This document shows, in pieces, positions 7,860-14,690 of a stretch of 35,755 nt of DNA (positions are counted from its first letter, which is position 1; every line of letters begins with the position of its first letter). Both the position numbers and the translations under genes were made by a program. Source of the stretch: CAZVCJ01 sp964625745 (GTDB lineage: Bacteria > Chloroflexota > Anaerolineae > VGOG01); assembly GCA_964625745.1 (NCBI GenBank), contig CAZVCJ010000020.1, positions 1-35,755 of the forward strand, in the 5' to 3' direction. The notes under the pieces are model-generated. The model searched no databases and was not told where the DNA came from. It saw only the letters and a list, made by a program, of their open reading frames with translations.

Positions 7860-7952
7860 ATTATACGGCGTTTGCACCAATGCACATCCCTCGACAAGTT
7901 CAGGGCAAACCACCCCGCTTGCTTCACCTCGACCGGCGCCAGCGGGCAAGAT
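7860..7952 (-). repeat. Cassette repeat, copy D (degenerate)
   Basis: The fourth, eroded copy. It keeps ATTATA (7860-7865), GTTTGCACCAATGCA, the left stem ACCCCGC and CTTCACCTCGACCGG, but the right stem arm GCGGGGCG is missing and about nine bases between the -10 and -35 are gone. Promoter spacing is therefore broken. It also contains CCTCGACAAGTTCAGGGC, the second short repeat family. It sits directly upstream of the brnT start. Confidence 0.7.
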
Positions 7953-7990
7953 GCTTCTTTCGCCTATGTGAGGATGGGGTATCTGGGGAA

Positions 7991-8946
7991 CTACCGCCGC
8001 TCCATTGCCTGCCAGTCCAAATTCGAGCCGATATTAGGATCGAAGCTTGGGTCGTCGGTCAGGATGTACTCACCCAGGGCATTTGACCAGGCATGGTCGT
8101 ATCCTCCCGGCAGCTCAACGCCTCGCTCCTCAAAGGGACCGTGGTATTCGTCCACGCCACGGATCGTCTGGCTAAACTGGGTGGAAAGCCGGTCGAGTGT
8201 CTCCTGGCGCTGATTGTACGAGTCCATGATCATGTCGCTGATCTGGTCGCTGGTCTGGCTGACGATCTGGCTGATTTGCCCGATGTGTCGAATCTGCTGG
8301 ATCTGGTTCTGGATCAGGTACTGACTGACCTGCATGTAGCGTGCGTACCATTGCGGATTCAGCCGAAAGGATCGGATGAGGGCCATGAACATGTCAGAGA
8401 GGCCATCGAGTTGGCTCGCCGACGAGCGGAACGAGAAGAGGTAATCTGCAAACCAGGCATCTGGCCCCGGTAGCGGGGGACAACGATCTCCTGCAATACC
8501 TGGAGCGCCGAGGCTGGCGGCCTGACCTCGTTCCCGTAGTACAGGCTGCCCATCGGGAACATCATCTTGACCATGGGGTTGTTGGTCCAGTAACAGGGAA
8601 TGTTGGGGAGAGCCTCGAACGCCTCCTCACCCTGGGGGCTGTAGGCCCGAAAGGCGATGAAGGCCGGCCTCCCCGGGTTATTCATCAGCCAGTGGACGCC
8701 CCCCTCGAACTCCCAATCCGCCGGGATGAGCATGCGAAAGGCCTCCACGCCGACACCTTGCTGGTCAACGCAGGAGATGGTTCTAAGGCGCATCCCCCAC
8801 GCCCCAACGGGACTCTCATCGGTGGAAATCCCCTGGCGAATCAGGGAGGAGCCACAATAGGCACAGGTGATCCGTTCGCTATCCACCGGCGGCAAAGACG
8901 CGCCGCACTGAGGGCAGCGATCTGGTACGACCCTGGGTGATGTCAT
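7991..8946 (-). pseudogene. Broken zinc-ribbon protein gene
   Basis: Two frames together look like one gene. The upstream frame (8359-8946) starts at an ATG with GAGGTAG before it and opens with a zinc ribbon, CPQCG and CAYCG at about residues 12-35, then about 120 ordinary residues up to VVPRYRGQMPG. It then turns into low-quality sequence. The downstream frame is open through W-F-A-D-Y-L-F-S-F-R (around 8425-8455) and continues in 7991-8392 as a helical, glutamine-rich segment ending DPNIGSNLDWQAMERR. The switch lies near 8430-8475, so the gene was disrupted by a frameshift or, more likely, a small internal deletion. Function unknown. The product would have been soluble. Confidence 0.7.
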
Positions 8947-8959
8947 TTCTGTCTACCTC

Positions 8960-10375
8960 TCATGCGATGGGTTCAAAGCGTGCCTGGAAGAAACGCAGGT
9001 ACTTGGGCTCGTAGACCATCTTCAAGCCCCGCGCCTGCTCGCGGGCATCGTACGCCGCTTTGATGCCCTCAGCGACCACGTCCATGTGCGCCTGGGTGTA
9101 GACCCGGCGGGGAATGGCCAGCCGTGTCAACTCCAGGGCCGGATAACGATGATCACCGGTCCTGGGATCCCGCCCCGCGCTGACAATGCCCCGTTCCATG
9201 CCACGAACCCCCGAATCCAGGTAGAGTTGAGCTGTCAGGGCCTGGGCAGGGAATTGATCCTGAGTGATGTGGGGGTAGAAGCCTTTGGCATCCAGGAAGA
9301 TACCGTGACCGCCCACCGGTCGCACGATGGGGATCTCCCAGTTGATCAGCAGGTCGCCCAGGTAGAGCACCTGCCCCACGCGGGAGCGCACGTGGTCATC
9401 CTGCACAGCTTCGGTAATGCCGATGGCCAGGGCTTCCATGTCGCGCCCGGCCATTCCGCCGTAAGTATGGAGACCCTCGTAGATCACCACCATGTTGCGG
9501 AGCCTGTCGAACAGATCGTAGTCGTTGACCGCCAGCCAGCCGCCGATGTTGACCAGGTTATCTTTCTTGGCGCTCATCCAGGCCGCATCGGTATAGCTGC
9601 AGAATTCCTTCAAAATGGTGGCAATGGACTTGTCCGCATACCCCTCTTCCCGCTCCTGGATGAAGAAGGCGTTCTCAACCATGCGGGTGGCGTCCAGATA
9701 GACGCGAATGTCGTAGCGGTCGCACAGCTCGCGCAGAGCGCGCACGTTGGCCATGCTCACCGGCTGGCCCCCAGCCATGTTCACCGTGCCTGCCAGGCTG
9801 ACGTAGGCAATCTTTTCGGCGCCCACTCGCTTGATCAATGACTCCAGCTTGTCCAGATCCACATTCCCCTTGAAAGGATGCTGGCTGCTGGGGTCGTGGG
9901 CTTCGTCAATGATCACGTCCACGAAAGCGCCGCCAGCCAGCTCCTGGTGCAGACGGGTGGTGGTGAAGTACATGTTGCCGGGAACATACTGGCCGGACTC
10001 GATTTCGGTCTGGCTGATCAGATGCTCAGCGCCCCGGCCCTGATGAGTGGGCACTACGTGGCGATAGCCGTAGTAGGTCTGCACTGCCTCTTCCAGGTGA
10101 TAGAAATTCCTGCTGCCGGCGTAGGCCTCGTCGCCCATCATGATGCCGGCCCACTGACGGTCGCTCATGGCGCTGGTGCCGCTGTCGGTGAGCAGGTCAA
10201 TGTAGACGTCCTCGGAGCGCAGCAGAAAGGAGTTGTAGCCTGCCTCTTTCAAAGCTCGCTCCCGCTCCTCCCGGCTGGTCAGACGGATCGGCTCCACCAT
10301 CTTGATCTTCCAGGGTTCCGCCCAGGAACGGCGGCCAAACTGTTGGCCCATAGTTTGTAGTGCTGAATCGGTCAT
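8960..10375 (-). CDS. tpl: Tyrosine phenol-lyase (PLP-dependent beta-eliminating lyase)
   Basis: A 471-residue enzyme that splits L-tyrosine to phenol, pyruvate and ammonia. The N-terminus carries IDLLTDSGTSAMSDRQWAG and GDEAYAGSRNFYHLE, followed by PTHQGRGAEHL, YFTTTRLHQE, AGGQPVSMAN and the PLP-lysine region MSAKKD (about 267-272). It could be tryptophanase, its close relative. I favour tyrosine phenol-lyase because the GVRGMERGIVSAGRDP segment (about 389-404) keeps the arginine of M-E-R that binds the phenolic ring, where tryptophanase has Ile, and because the NMYFTTTRLHQE region matches the tyrosine enzyme. The start has AAGGAGG at good spacing. It is the last gene of a minus-strand run behind polysaccharide genes, with which it has no obvious functional link. 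Confidence 0.9.
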   Translation of the reverse strand: MTDSALQTMGQQFGRRSWAEPWKIKMVEPIRLTSREERERALKEAGYNSFLLRSEDVYIDLLTDSGTSAMSDRQWAGIMMGDEAYAGSRNFYHLEEAVQTYYGYRHVVPTHQGRGAEHLISQTEIESGQYVPGNMYFTTTRLHQELAGGAFVDVIIDEAHDPSSQHPFKGNVDLDKLESLIKRVGAEKIAYVSLAGTVNMAGGQPVSMANVRALRELCDRYDIRVYLDATRMVENAFFIQEREEGYADKSIATILKEFCSYTDAAWMSAKKDNLVNIGGWLAVNDYDLFDRLRNMVVIYEGLHTYGGMAGRDMEALAIGITEAVQDDHVRSRVGQVLYLGDLLINWEIPIVRPVGGHGIFLDAKGFYPHITQDQFPAQALTAQLYLDSGVRGMERGIVSAGRDPRTGDHRYPALELTRLAIPRRVYTQAHMDVVAEGIKAAYDAREQARGLKMVYEPKYLRFFQARFEPIA

Positions 10376-10386
10376 GTTGTGCCTCC

Positions 10387-10480
10387 TTATTGAATTCTCT
10401 TCACTATTTCTTTGTGGACGATATCGCCAGCGACGAGCTGCCCTATCATCGTCAGGTCACACTCTCTCGCAGCCTCCTCA
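10387..10480 (-). other. Possible gene remnant or tiny leader frame upstream of tpl
   Basis: The gap between the sugar transferase and tpl reads, in one minus-strand frame, FYEEAARECDLTMIGQLVAG followed by DIVHKEIVKRIQ and a stop directly before the tpl ribosome site. This looks like the C-terminal end of a real helical protein rather than chance. There is no start of its own with a ribosome site; upstream the frame runs inside the sugar-transferase gene as a shadow. It may be the scar of a deleted gene. Confidence 0.35.
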
Positions 10481-10486
10481 TAAAAC

Positions 10487-11971
10487 TTAGTAAGCGTTCT
10501 TGCTGATGAAGGTGTTGAAGATGGTCCTGAGGATGATCTTGAAATCCAGGAGAAGAGACCAGTTCTCAATGTACCAGAGATCGTACTTGGTCCTTTCGGC
10601 GATGGAGGTGTCGCCCCGCAAGCCATTGACCTGGGCCCAGCCGGTGAGGCCGGCCTTCTCACGATGCCTGTCCATGTAGCGGGGGATACTGCGCTTGAAC
10701 TGCTCGACGAAGATGGGGCGCTCAGGTCGCGGGCCTACCAGGCTCATCTCACCCAGGAGGACATTGATGAATTGGGGCCATTCGTCAATGGAAAGACGAC
10801 GGATGAAAGCCCCCAGCCGGGTGCGGCGCGGATCGTCCTCGGTGGCCCAAACGGGGCCCGTCTCAGCCTCGGCGTCCGTCCGCATGGAACGAAACTTGAT
10901 CATCCCAAAAGGATTGGCGTCCAGCCCCATGCGCTCCTGGACGTAGAAGACAGGCCCCCGCGAGTCTAACTTGACCAGGGCGGCGACCAGCATCATGAGA
11001 GGAGATAACACCACCAGGCCGACAGCGCTGCCGATCAAGTCCACCGTCCTTTTCAGAGTCAGCCTCCAACCCCTGAGGGCGACATCTCTGACGGTGAGGA
11101 GGGGCAGCCCACCCAGGTCGCCGATGCTGACCTGGGCGGCCATGATCTGGAAGACGTCGGGATAAACCTTGATACTCACTTTCCCCCGTTCGCAAAGGGA
11201 GATAATGGTCAAAATCTCCTCGTGGGAAGCTTCGGGCAGGGCGATGATGACTTCGTCAATGGAATGTTCATCAATGAGAGAAGGGAGATCGCCGGTTCGG
11301 CCCAAAACGGGGAGTCCCATGACATTCTCCAAGCGGTGCCCAGAGACTGACTTCGGCGAGCCCTCGGCCTGAGGCTCGGCCCGAAGGCTCAGTTGAGCCG
11401 TCGAAGGGTCGCCGCCATCTACGAACCCCATCACTTCGTAACCCAGGCCCGGCAGGTATAGGATCTTCTGCAGGATCATCTGGCCCACCTCGCCCTTGCC
11501 CACGATAAGCACCCTGGCCCCGCCCAGGCCGCGGGCTTGCAGCGCCTGCTGCACCCGACCGTGAGCAAAGCGCCCGATGCCAGCCAGGACGATGGTCAAC
11601 AGCCAGGCGTAGAGAACCATGCCCCGTGAGTAGTCCAACTCCAGAATGCTGTTCTTGAACGTCAATGAGCTCAGGGCAATGGCCAAGATGGTACCGACCG
11701 AAACAGCGCCGAAGAGAGAGTAGAATTCGTCAATAGAGGAGAGGGCGCGGGGGCGATGATACAGCCGGTAGAAGAAAAAGACCGTTATCATAGCCAAGAC
11801 CTGGACTATCATCGTTCCCACGTAATTATGAAAAGGGCCAATGTGAAGCGGAGGGGTCGGCCATTTGATCCACTGGCGCAACCTGTAAGCCAGGTAAAAG
11901 GCCAACGCAATGGCCGAAACGTCGAGCACCACCAGGGAGATGGTGAAAAGCAGTTTAGCCCTGTGCTTCAT
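10487..11971 (-). CDS. Undecaprenyl-phosphate sugar phosphotransferase (WcaJ/WbaP type)
   Basis: A 494-residue polyprenol-phosphate sugar-1-phosphate transferase that loads the first sugar of an exopolysaccharide or O-antigen-like repeat on the inner face of the membrane. N-terminal half: about four to five membrane helices (residues 5-140), then a Rossmann-like domain starting VLIVGKGEVGQM. C-terminal half: the bacterial sugar transferase domain with one membrane helix (VDLIGSAVGLVVLSP), KFRSMRTDA, the catalytic D-E of SIDEWPQF, SLVGPRPERP and GLTGWAQVNG. Start: ATG at 11969-11971 with GGAGG seven bases upstream; the open frame to 12106 lies in the previous gene. It overlaps that glycosyltransferase gene by ATGA. 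An extra segment of about 26 residues in the Rossmann domain comes from an inserted palindromic repeat (11327-11407). Confidence 0.92.
   Translation of the reverse strand: MKHRAKLLFTISLVVLDVSAIALAFYLAYRLRQWIKWPTPPLHIGPFHNYVGTMIVQVLAMITVFFFYRLYHRPRALSSIDEFYSLFGAVSVGTILAIALSSLTFKNSILELDYSRGMVLYAWLLTIVLAGIGRFAHGRVQQALQARGLGGARVLIVGKGEVGQMILQKILYLPGLGYEVMGFVDGGDPSTAQLSLRAEPQAEGSPKSVSGHRLENVMGLPVLGRTGDLPSLIDEHSIDEVIIALPEASHEEILTIISLCERGKVSIKVYPDVFQIMAAQVSIGDLGGLPLLTVRDVALRGWRLTLKRTVDLIGSAVGLVVLSPLMMLVAALVKLDSRGPVFYVQERMGLDANPFGMIKFRSMRTDAEAETGPVWATEDDPRRTRLGAFIRRLSIDEWPQFINVLLGEMSLVGPRPERPIFVEQFKRSIPRYMDRHREKAGLTGWAQVNGLRGDTSIAERTKYDLWYIENWSLLLDFKIILRTIFNTFISKNAY
11327..11407 (-). repeat. Palindromic repeat inserted in frame inside the sugar transferase gene
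   Basis: Within the coding sequence, between GFVDGGD and VMGLPVLGRTGD, lies an insert with an imperfect inverted repeat (CTTCGGCGAGCC ... GGCTCGGCCCGAAG, 11351-11386) and CCTTCGACGGCTCA at its other end. In relatives these two blocks are normally joined by a few residues only. The insert keeps the frame and adds about 26 low-complexity residues rich in Ser, Gln, Glu and Pro. Confidence 0.65.
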
Positions 11972-12945
11972 CTCGTCGCCTCCATAGTATCCTGAGCCCG
12001 TCGAAGGGCGGGAATCTTGGTCCGGGGTAAACCCTTCACGATCTCGCCTAACATGGCCAGGCTCCCCTGCAAAACGATGCCAGCGATGATCAGCCAGTGA
12101 AGCCAAAACGGAGTCGTGGCAGCGTAATGCTTGCGATAGAAAATGTCCATGGCGCGATAGAACTCGTAGCGGGCTCTGCGGCTGTGTCTGGTGGACGCTG
12201 CCTTAACGTGAAGCACTGTCACCTGGGGATTGTAATATATCTTCCACCCAGCTTTTCTGATCCGATAGGCCCAATCGAGGTCCTCGCCGTACAAGAAGAA
12301 ACTCTCATCCAACAGTCCCACCTGGCCGATGGTCGCGGCCCGCACCAACATGAAGGCCCCCACCACCGAGTCCACCTCCGTCAACTCGCCGGGATCGAGG
12401 TAAGTGAGGTTGTAGCGCCCGAAGCGGCGGCTTCTGGGGAAGAGTTTGCTCAGGCCCAGCATGCGATAAAAGAACGCGCTCGGTGTGGGGAAACCACGGC
12501 GGCAGGCCAGGTCCAGGCTGCCATCCTCGCGGACCAGCCTGGGCCCCGCCGCCCCTGCCTCAGGGTGGGCCTCCATAAAGTCCAGCATCTCCTGGAGGGC
12601 CGAGGGAGGAAGCAGGGTATCAGCGTTGAGCAGCAAGGCATAGCGGGGAACGAGGGACGAGGGGTGGCGAGATAGAGGGGCGTTCTGATAGCCGAAGGCC
12701 GTGAGACCCAGGTTATTGGCGTAGGCATATCCGCCGTTGATGGAGCTGGAGATGAGCTGAACCTGTGGGAACTCCTGGCGAACCATGGCCGCACTGTCGT
12801 CGCGGGAACAGTTATCCACCACGCACACCCGACAACTGAGATCGCCCCGGCTCTCGTAGACAGAAGCCAGGCAATCTCTCAACAGGCCACGAGTGTCATA
12901 GTTGACGATGACGATGAGCAAGTCTAGTTGGTCACGAGATACCAT
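11968..12945 (-). CDS. Family 2 glycosyltransferase (rhamnosyltransferase-like)
   Basis: A protein of about 325 residues that transfers a nucleotide-activated sugar to a lipid-linked glycan. The GT-A fold is evident: LLIVIVNYDTRGLLRDCLAS at the N-terminus, VVDNCSRDDS, NGGYAYANNLGL, LLLNADTLLPPSAL (the metal-binding D-x-D region), DSVVGAFMLVRA and the acceptor-side FFLYGEDLDWAYRIRKAGW. A membrane-associated helix (LHWLIIAGIVLQGSLAML) sits near the C-terminus. Start: the ATG at 12943-12945, 17 bases after the YgiT-type gene, although no strong ribosome site is visible; the frame is open much further up to 13113 inside that gene. The last dozen residues (KIPALRRAQDTMEATR) are encoded by a dispersed CCTTCGACGGGCTCAGGA repeat. 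Confidence 0.88.
   Translation of the reverse strand: MVSRDQLDLLIVIVNYDTRGLLRDCLASVYESRGDLSCRVCVVDNCSRDDSAAMVRQEFPQVQLISSSINGGYAYANNLGLTAFGYQNAPLSRHPSSLVPRYALLLNADTLLPPSALQEMLDFMEAHPEAGAAGPRLVREDGSLDLACRRGFPTPSAFFYRMLGLSKLFPRSRRFGRYNLTYLDPGELTEVDSVVGAFMLVRAATIGQVGLLDESFFLYGEDLDWAYRIRKAGWKIYYNPQVTVLHVKAASTRHSRRARYEFYRAMDIFYRKHYAATTPFWLHWLIIAGIVLQGSLAMLGEIVKGLPRTKIPALRRAQDTMEATR
11990..12014. repeat. Short dispersed repeat (CCTTCGACGGGCTCAGG type)
   Basis: ATCCTGAGCCCGTCGAAGGG at the 3' end of the glycosyltransferase gene. Related strings occur at about 6318-6332 (GAGCTTGTCGAAG), 6446-6464 (CCTTCGGCAGGCTCAGGGC), 7888-7908 (CCTCGACAAGTTCAGGGC) and 11392-11406 (TGAGCCGTCGAAGGG). The elements are short, partly palindromic and found both between and inside genes. 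Confidence 0.6.
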
Positions 12946-12961
12946 ATGCAAAATCCAAAGT

Positions 12962-13207
12962 TCAAATTGCCGGCTGTGCAGATTGAAACAGCGGTGCGGA
13001 AAACTGACCGATCGGTTCCACTCGGCCATTGAGTACGTTTTCAACGATTCGAGCTGACCCCAACGGCATTGACTCGCAACCACATTCAGGGCAAACGTAT
13101 ATTTCCAAATCACGGATCACGATCGGCCTACCAGCGCGGTAGAAAATCCGCTCCACCCGAACAGTTTTTATGGAAACAAGACAACCATTGGGACATTCTA
13201 TTGACAT
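12962..13207 (-). CDS. YgiT-type zinc finger domain protein
   Basis: An 81-residue protein with two cysteine pairs, CPNGC at residues 5-9 and CPECGCES near residue 39, spaced by strands (VERIFYRAGRPIVIRDLEIY). It then has MPLGSARIVENVLNGR, typical of the YgiT/MqsA N-terminal zinc-binding domain. Related proteins act as antitoxins or transcription regulators, but this one lacks the C-terminal helix-turn-helix of MqsA. Its ATG overlaps the stop of the gene at 13207-13590 by one base (TGATG), so the two are coupled. The pair may be a toxin-antitoxin-like unit. It lies directly upstream of the glycosyltransferase. Confidence 0.75.
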   Translation of the reverse strand: MSIECPNGCLVSIKTVRVERIFYRAGRPIVIRDLEIYVCPECGCESMPLGSARIVENVLNGRVEPIGQFSAPLFQSAQPAI

Positions 13208-13590
13208 CAGGGTACCTGCCGTTCACTGTAATGCTTGTACAGACTCATCGTATAGCGCGCCCTTGCCTTCAGCAAGGCTACCTGATCCACCCCTGTCAGC
13301 AGTTCATCGAGGGCCTCTTGCTCTTCAGGAGACAACTCGCCACGCCGGTTCTTGTCTAACAAAGCCTTGAGTTGCTGCTGGTGATCGGGAGCCACAACCG
13401 CCTCAGCCAGCGCCCGCAACTCCTGAAGGCTCATGTTGGACAAGGGGACCAATTCTCCTCTACTCACGGTGGGCTTACTCCGTAAGGCAAAGCGTAAGTT
13501 TCGAAGCAATGCCTCAGCTACCTCTACCTGACCCTCAAGCGGCAATTGCCGGGCTGCCTTAAGCACTTCTGAATAGGACGTCACCGTCAT
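13207..13590 (-). CDS. Unknown small helical protein paired with YgiT-type protein
   Basis: A 127-residue soluble, nearly all-helical protein beginning MTVTSYSEVLKAARQLPLEG. A GGGAGG ribosome site precedes the ATG. The first 35 residues (SYSEVLKAARQLPLEGQVEV, then AEALLRNL) resemble the short helical start of many Chloroflexota and cyanobacterial antitoxin-like proteins. The middle is KALLDKNRRGELSPEEQEAL, an acidic helix pair. No catalytic motif is visible. It starts an operon with the YgiT-type gene and is driven by the promoter at 13641-13669. Function not assigned. Confidence 0.75.
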   Translation of the reverse strand: MTVTSYSEVLKAARQLPLEGQVEVAEALLRNLRFALRSKPTVSRGELVPLSNMSLQELRALAEAVVAPDHQQQLKALLDKNRRGELSPEEQEALDELLTGVDQVALLKARARYTMSLYKHYSERQVP

Positions 13591-13640
13591 AATATGCCTC
13601 CCACGTTAAAGCGGATACTTGTCAATGATTCTCACGGGTT

Positions 13641-13669
13641 ATTTTATCACGGCTTGCCCAAAAAGACAA
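13641..13669 (-). promoter_or_regulatory. Promoter for the YgiT-type gene pair
   Basis: On the minus strand TTGTCT (13664-13669), a 17-base spacer, then TAAAAT (13641-13646), about 50 bases upstream of the start at 13590. The spacer contains GGCAAGC (13652-13658), the same seven-mer that forms an inverted repeat in the divergent ferredoxin promoter. Confidence 0.65.
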
Positions 13670-13687
13670 GGCCCGGTAAAGCAGGAT

Positions 13688-13716
13688 TTGACAAAAACAC
13701 CATATCGTTGTAAATT
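13688..13716 (+). promoter_or_regulatory. Upstream promoter for ferredoxin gene
   Basis: TTGACA (13688-13693), 17-base spacer, TAAATT (13711-13716). A consensus -35 with a weaker -10, about 40 bases upstream of a second promoter. Confidence 0.6.
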
Positions 13717-13725
13717 ATCTGTCGC

Positions 13726-13754
13726 TTGCCTGATTTGGGCAAGCCTTGTATAAT
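13726..13754 (+). promoter_or_regulatory. Main promoter for ferredoxin gene, with overlapping inverted repeat
   Basis: TTGCCT (13726-13731), 17-base spacer, TATAAT (13749-13754). A perfect inverted repeat GCTTGCC/GGCAAGC (13724-13730 and 13738-13744) overlaps the -35 box and spacer and is placed like a repressor operator. Confidence 0.75.
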
Positions 13755-13817
13755 TTAGCCGTTGCCCTTATAAGCGCGGGCCGGCTTTCAATCAAGCAAA
13801 GGAAGGAGGTGAACACC

Positions 13818-14027
13818 GTGGCCTACATGATCACCGACGAGTGCATCCTGTGCGGGGCCTGTGAGCCGGAGTGCCCTAACGAGGCCATCAGCGAGGGGGA
13901 GGAGATCTACGAGATTGACCCCGAGAAGTGCACGGAGTGTGTGGGCTTTTTCGATGAGTCCCAGTGCGCCCTGGTATGCCCCGTGGATTGCTGCGTGCCC
14001 GACCCAGGTCATCCACTGGAGAGCTAA
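13818..14027 (+). CDS. 2[4Fe-4S] ferredoxin
   Basis: A 69-residue electron carrier. Cluster I ligands are in CILCGACEPECP and cluster II ligands in CTECVGFFDESQCALVCP. The eight-residue spacing between the second and third cysteines of the second motif, plus CVPDPGH after it, is the Allochromatium-type pattern rather than the clostridial one. Such ferredoxins have low and unequal potentials. Start: GTG at 13818-13820 with a near-perfect AAGGAGGTG eight bases upstream; the frame is open from 13746, but that lies inside the promoter. Single-gene unit with two promoters and a strong terminator. Confidence 0.95.
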   Translation: MAYMITDECILCGACEPECPNEAISEGEEIYEIDPEKCTECVGFFDESQCALVCPVDCCVPDPGHPLES

Positions 14028-14047
14028 CCTTACAAGATGACCAGGCG

Positions 14048-14089
14048 ATATTAGATGCGCTCTCACTATGGCGAGAGCGCATCTAATAT
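14048..14089. terminator. Bidirectional terminator between ferredoxin and ndk
   Basis: A 17-bp perfect stem (14048-14064 with 14073-14089, ending GCGCTCTC/GAGAGCGC) has an eight-base loop and ends in ATATTTT on the plus strand. It lies 20 bases after the ferredoxin stop and about 45 bases after the ndk stop on the other strand, so it serves converging transcripts. Confidence 0.9.
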
Positions 14090-14135
14090 TTTCCAGCCAC
14101 CTCACAGTTGAATTTCTCTCCGTGTAGAAACATCT

Positions 14136-14585
14136 TCACTCGAAAACCCAGCGATCAGTGTCGCGGGGGTAGGAAAGAATCTCACCGTCGTCGAAGAAGA
14201 GTGGTATCTCATAAGCGGCGGTCTCCGGCGAGTCGGAGCCGTGCACCAGATTGCGCCCGGTCTCCAGGGCGAGGTCGGCGCGAATAGTGCCCGGCGCAGC
14301 CTGGGCGGGGTTGGTGGCCCCCATCGTTTGCCGGACGGTCTTGATGACATCCCTCCCTTCCAACACCATCACCACCACAGGGCCAGAGGTGATGTACTGA
14401 AGTAGTGGCTCGTAGAAGGGCTTGCCCTTATGGACGGCGTAGTGCCGCTGGGCCAGCTCCAGCGAGATCTGCATCAGCTTCAGCGCCGCGACGCGCAGCC
14501 CCCGACGCTCAAAGCGGCTGATGATCTCCCCCGCCAGCCCCCGCTGCACCCCATCGGGCTTGACGATGACTAGAGTTCGTTCCAC
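14136..14585 (-). CDS. ndk: Nucleoside diphosphate kinase
   Basis: A 149-residue enzyme, the usual family length, that passes the gamma phosphate of ATP to nucleoside diphosphates through a phosphohistidine. Visible motifs: TLVIVKPDGVQRGLAGEII at the N-terminus, VVVMVLEGRDVI, GATNPAQAAPGTIRADLAL, and the active-site His in NLVHGSDSPETA near residue 117. Start: GTG at 14583-14585 with AAGGAGG six bases upstream. The longer open frame to 14711 is leader sequence. It has its own promoter and a 130-base leader with a hairpin. It is downstream of the deacetylase gene on the same strand. Confidence 0.96.
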   Translation of the reverse strand: MERTLVIVKPDGVQRGLAGEIISRFERRGLRVAALKLMQISLELAQRHYAVHKGKPFYEPLLQYITSGPVVVMVLEGRDVIKTVRQTMGATNPAQAAPGTIRADLALETGRNLVHGSDSPETAAYEIPLFFDDGEILSYPRDTDRWVFE

Positions 14586-14620
14586 TGGGTCCTCCTTAAT
14601 CTGTTTCGACCGCTTAGTCT

Positions 14621-14663
14621 CCCCGAGTTCCCCTGAGTTCCCTTGCCTCATAAGAACTCGGGG
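14621..14663 (-). promoter_or_regulatory. Leader hairpin upstream of ndk
   Basis: A perfect ten-bp inverted repeat CCCCGAGTTC/GAACTCGGGG (14621-14630 and 14654-14663) with a 23-base loop that itself contains more GAGTTCCC units. It lies in the transcribed leader between the ndk promoter and start. It could control ndk or be a dispersed repeat. No T-run follows it, so it is not a standard terminator. Confidence 0.5.
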
Positions 14664-14690
14664 GAGCTCGGAGGAACTCTCGGCACTCAA

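Noticed and set aside
5536..7952. Cassette repeats as integron attC sites
   Set aside because: The palindromes lack the paired RYYYAAC and GTTRRRY cores, and no integrase gene is present. The array is described as repeat-headed cassettes instead.
9086..10360. Long plus-strand open frames opposite tpl
   Set aside because: They are antisense shadows of a clearly identified enzyme, show odd composition and have no family motifs.
8960..10375. Tryptophanase
   Set aside because: The M-E-R-G segment and the NMYFTTTRLHQE region match tyrosine phenol-lyase; tryptophanase has Ile at the phenol-binding arginine position.
12808..12820. Possible DnaA box (GTTATCCACC)
   Set aside because: Single imperfect match inside the glycosyltransferase gene, with no cluster around it.
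13666..13760. Start of ferredoxin at 13746
   Set aside because: That start would lie inside the promoter -10 box; GTG at 13818 has a near-perfect ribosome site.
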